In this document: positions 62,265 to 64,000 of the stretch, one piece after another
Layout: every line of letters begins with the position of its first letter
Position numbering within the stretch: the first letter of the stretch is position 1
Origin: Phenylobacterium montanum
GTDB lineage: Bacteria > Pseudomonadota > Alphaproteobacteria > Caulobacterales > Caulobacteraceae
Assembly: GCF_018135625.1 (NCBI RefSeq)
Contig: NZ_CP073078.1
Coordinates: forward strand, 4,682,501-4,746,500
DNA: 64,000 nt
Direction: 5' to 3'
Notes under the pieces: model-generated
Told to the model about the DNA's origin: nothing
Databases searched by the model: none
What the model saw: only the letters and a program-made list of their open reading frames with translations
Translations under genes and position numbers: made by a program

Positions 62265-63065
62265 CTAGATCAGCCGGCTGCGCATGGCCTGGGACAGGAG
62301 GTCGATCAGCGACACGGCGACGATGATCACGATGACGATGGCGGCGGTGGCGCTGTACTTGAAGGCGTTCAGACTATCGAACAGCAGCTGGCCGATACCC
62401 CCGGCGCCGATCAGGCCGAGCACCGTGGCCGAGCGGGCGTTGGATTCGAAGCGGTAGAGGGCGTAGCTGGTCCACAGCGGTGCGACCTGGGGGATCACGC
62501 CCCAGGCGATCTGCTGCAGGCCCGTGGCGCCGGTGGCGCGCACGCCCTCGACAGGACGCGGGTCGATGGTCTCCACCGCCTCGCTGAACAGCTTGCCCAG
62601 CACGCCGCCGGTGTTGATCGCCAGGGCCAGAACTCCGGTGAAAGGGCCGAGTCCCACGGCGACCAGGAACATGGTGCCCATGACAAGGTCTGGCACCGCC
62701 CGCAATAGGTCCAGCACCCGCCGCACTGGCTGCTGAATCCAGGGCGGCGAAACATTGCGGGCCGCCGCGAGGCCCAGGGGAACGGCGAGCAGGACCGCCA
62801 GCAGCGTGCCCCACAGCGCCATCTGGATGGTCAGCCACATCGACGCGACATAGATCTTCCAGTCGCCAAAGTCGGGATGCAGGAACGAGTGACCGAACGT
62901 CTGCATATTGGCGGAATTGGAGAACAGCAGCGGGAGGCGGCGCAGTTCGACGGGGCCGACGCTGATCAGCAGCAGCAGCACGACCCCGCCCCAGACCAGG
63001 AGGTCGATCAGCCGGTCGGAAAGGGTGCGGACCGGCGGCGGCGGAACGGGGGCCGTCTCGCTCAC
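62265..63065 (-). CDS. phnE: Phosphonate ABC transporter permease PhnE
   Basis: 266 residues with about six membrane helices and the BPD permease EAA-like loop EAVETIDPRPVEGVRATGATGLQQIAWGVIPQVAPLW. LFDSLNAFKYSATAAIVIVIIVAVSLIDLLSQAMR is the typical PhnE C-terminus. GTG start overlapping the phnD stop (GTGA). Imports phosphonate or phosphite together with PhnD and a PhnC ATPase, which is not in the window. Confidence 0.93.
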   Translation of the reverse strand: MSETAPVPPPPVRTLSDRLIDLLVWGGVVLLLLISVGPVELRRLPLLFSNSANMQTFGHSFLHPDFGDWKIYVASMWLTIQMALWGTLLAVLLAVPLGLAAARNVSPPWIQQPVRRVLDLLRAVPDLVMGTMFLVAVGLGPFTGVLALAINTGGVLGKLFSEAVETIDPRPVEGVRATGATGLQQIAWGVIPQVAPLWTSYALYRFESNARSATVLGLIGAGGIGQLLFDSLNAFKYSATAAIVIVIIVAVSLIDLLSQAMRSRLI

Positions 63066-64000
63066 GATGTCGCCGGGCCGGCGTCGCGGGCGGCGGCCTT
63101 GTGCGCTGCGACCTGGGCTTCGACCGCGTCATAGGCCTTCTGCGCCGCGGCGATCTTGCCGGCGTCGCCGGACTTGCGGGCGTCGTAGAGCGCCTGGCTG
63201 GCGTCCATCTCGCGGATCGGGTCCAGATAGTCGGCGCCGGCGTTGGCGAAGCCGGCATAGTCCAGGCCCTTCAGCACCGCCCGCTCATGCTCGCCCTCGG
63301 CGCCGGCGGCCTTGCCGTAGTTCAGGAAGAAGGCCTTCAGCTTGGCCTGCACCTTGGGGTCCAGGTCGCGGCGGGCGACGATGGAGGATTCCGGCAGCAG
63401 CGGCGAGCTCCAGATCACCTGCACCTTGTCGGCCAGCTCGGGATTTTCGCGGTGGGCGAAGAGGAGACCCACGGTGTTGTTGGTGGCCACGTCCAAGACC
63501 CCGTTGGCGACCGAGAACAGGTTGGACTGATGGCTGGCCGAGCGCACCACCTTGAAGCAGTCGTTGGGCTCGATCTTGTTGGGAATGAAGACATAGGCCA
63601 TGGGCGCCAGGGTGCCCGAGGTCGAGCGGGCGTCGCCGATCCCGAAATTGTAGCGCTTGCCGCACTGCAGCACGTCGGGGAGGGTGATGCCCGAGCCCTT
63701 TTTGACGATGATCACCGACTGGTAGACCCCCTGGCCGCCCTGGGTGATCACCCGGGCCAGCACGTCGGCGTCGGCGCGGTTGACCGCCTCCAGTGTCGGC
63801 AGGGCCGAGAACCAGCCCACCTGGACCTGGTTGAAGCGCATGGCCTCGATCAGGGCGGTGTAGTTGCTGGCGAAGAACGGCTTGATCGTCAGTCCGGTCT
63901 GGGCGTGCAGGTCGTCGAGCAGGGGCTGCCAGACCTTGCTCATCGAGGTCTGGTCCTCGGCCGAGAGGATCGAGAAGTTGATGACCTGGTCCGGCTCCTT
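63062..64000 (-). CDS. phnD: Phosphate/phosphite/phosphonate-binding protein PhnD, C-terminal part
   Basis: 313 codons; the N-terminus with the expected signal peptide lies beyond the window. FSILSAEDQTSMSKVWQPLLDDLHAQTGLTIKPFFASNYTALIEAMRFNQVQVGWFSALPTLEAVNRA is the PhnD fold, with the periplasmic ligand site in YQSVIIVKKGSGI and GIGDARSTSGTLAPMAYVF. A C-terminal helix KSGDAGKIAAAQKAYDAVEAQVAAHK follows. First of the phn genes seen here; phnE is coupled to it. Confidence 0.93.
   Translation of the reverse strand, partial: KEPDQVINFSILSAEDQTSMSKVWQPLLDDLHAQTGLTIKPFFASNYTALIEAMRFNQVQVGWFSALPTLEAVNRADADVLARVITQGGQGVYQSVIIVKKGSGITLPDVLQCGKRYNFGIGDARSTSGTLAPMAYVFIPNKIEPNDCFKVVRSASHQSNLFSVANGVLDVATNNTVGLLFAHRENPELADKVQVIWSSPLLPESSIVARRDLDPKVQAKLKAFFLNYGKAAGAEGEHERAVLKGLDYAGFANAGADYLDPIREMDASQALYDARKSGDAGKIAAAQKAYDAVEAQVAAHKAAARDAGPATS

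Overview
The window is high-GC (high sixties percent by eye) alphaproteobacterial chromosome. The ECF sigma/NrsF pair with GTAACC-N16-CGWA promoters, a GTTC-N7-GTTC type SOS box, the lipid-oriented gene content and the many palindromic intergenic elements all point to Caulobacteraceae. Phenylobacterium is my best guess, but this is an inference from style and not a database match. I see no rRNA, tRNA, CRISPR array, transposase, integrase or phage genes.

Layout. 1-1700: 5' part of cobT (aerobic cobaltochelatase), a YvlD-type membrane protein and a GNAT acetyltransferase. 1771-9333: two divergent operons around a TetR gene. The left one is P450, phosphotransferase and DUF6285. The right one is phosphotransferase, DUF6285 and acyl-CoA dehydrogenase, then an uncharacterised lipocalin-like protein. 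The kinase / small partner / acyl-CoA dehydrogenase order recalls LvaA-LvaB-LvaC of 4-hydroxyacyl-CoA catabolism. 9500-13770: TPR protein, GST, and a beta-propeller/phosphoesterase fusion. 13775-18079: a SigF-NrsF regulon with cytochrome b561, a Moco oxidoreductase, an MXKDX-repeat protein and a DUF1223 protein, and two matching promoters. 18206-19777: an unassigned PLP fold-type I protein. 19973-23017: a LexA-box gene, two small envelope proteins, and an AT-rich gene for a HEPN-motif protein. 23174-29920: the transglutaminase, permuted ATP-grasp/alpha-E and DUF2126 operon. 30100-39291: VOC protein, hydrolase, TIGR02301 protein carrying an in-frame repeat, a second AT-rich gene (membrane protein), SPFH/NfeD pair, PGPGW-like protein, DEAD-box helicase and MFS carrier. 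39412-45066: redox-type HxlR/flavodoxin pair, Phd/PemK-like toxin-antitoxin pair, small proteins and a MerR-ATPase fusion. 45271-58941: SDRs, hydrolases, LLM oxidoreductase, Vsr with cysK, a histidine kinase with a degenerate receiver, thiolase, and an amidohydrolase-TauD dioxygenase pair. 58989-64000: TetR, LpxH-like phosphatase with a GT4 glycosyltransferase, a response regulator, and phnE/phnD (phnD runs off the window).

Most intergenic gaps of 100-250 bases hold nested inverted repeats of at least five families. No stretch above 300 bases lacks a gene. The two AT-rich genes (21533-23017 and 32639-33565) contrast sharply with their surroundings and are the clearest horizontally acquired material. 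The most interesting candidates are the duplicated kinase/DUF6285 modules with the P450, the AT-rich HEPN gene next to an SOS-controlled gene, the MerR-ATPase fusion, the degenerate SDR and receiver domains, and the repeat element translated in frame.
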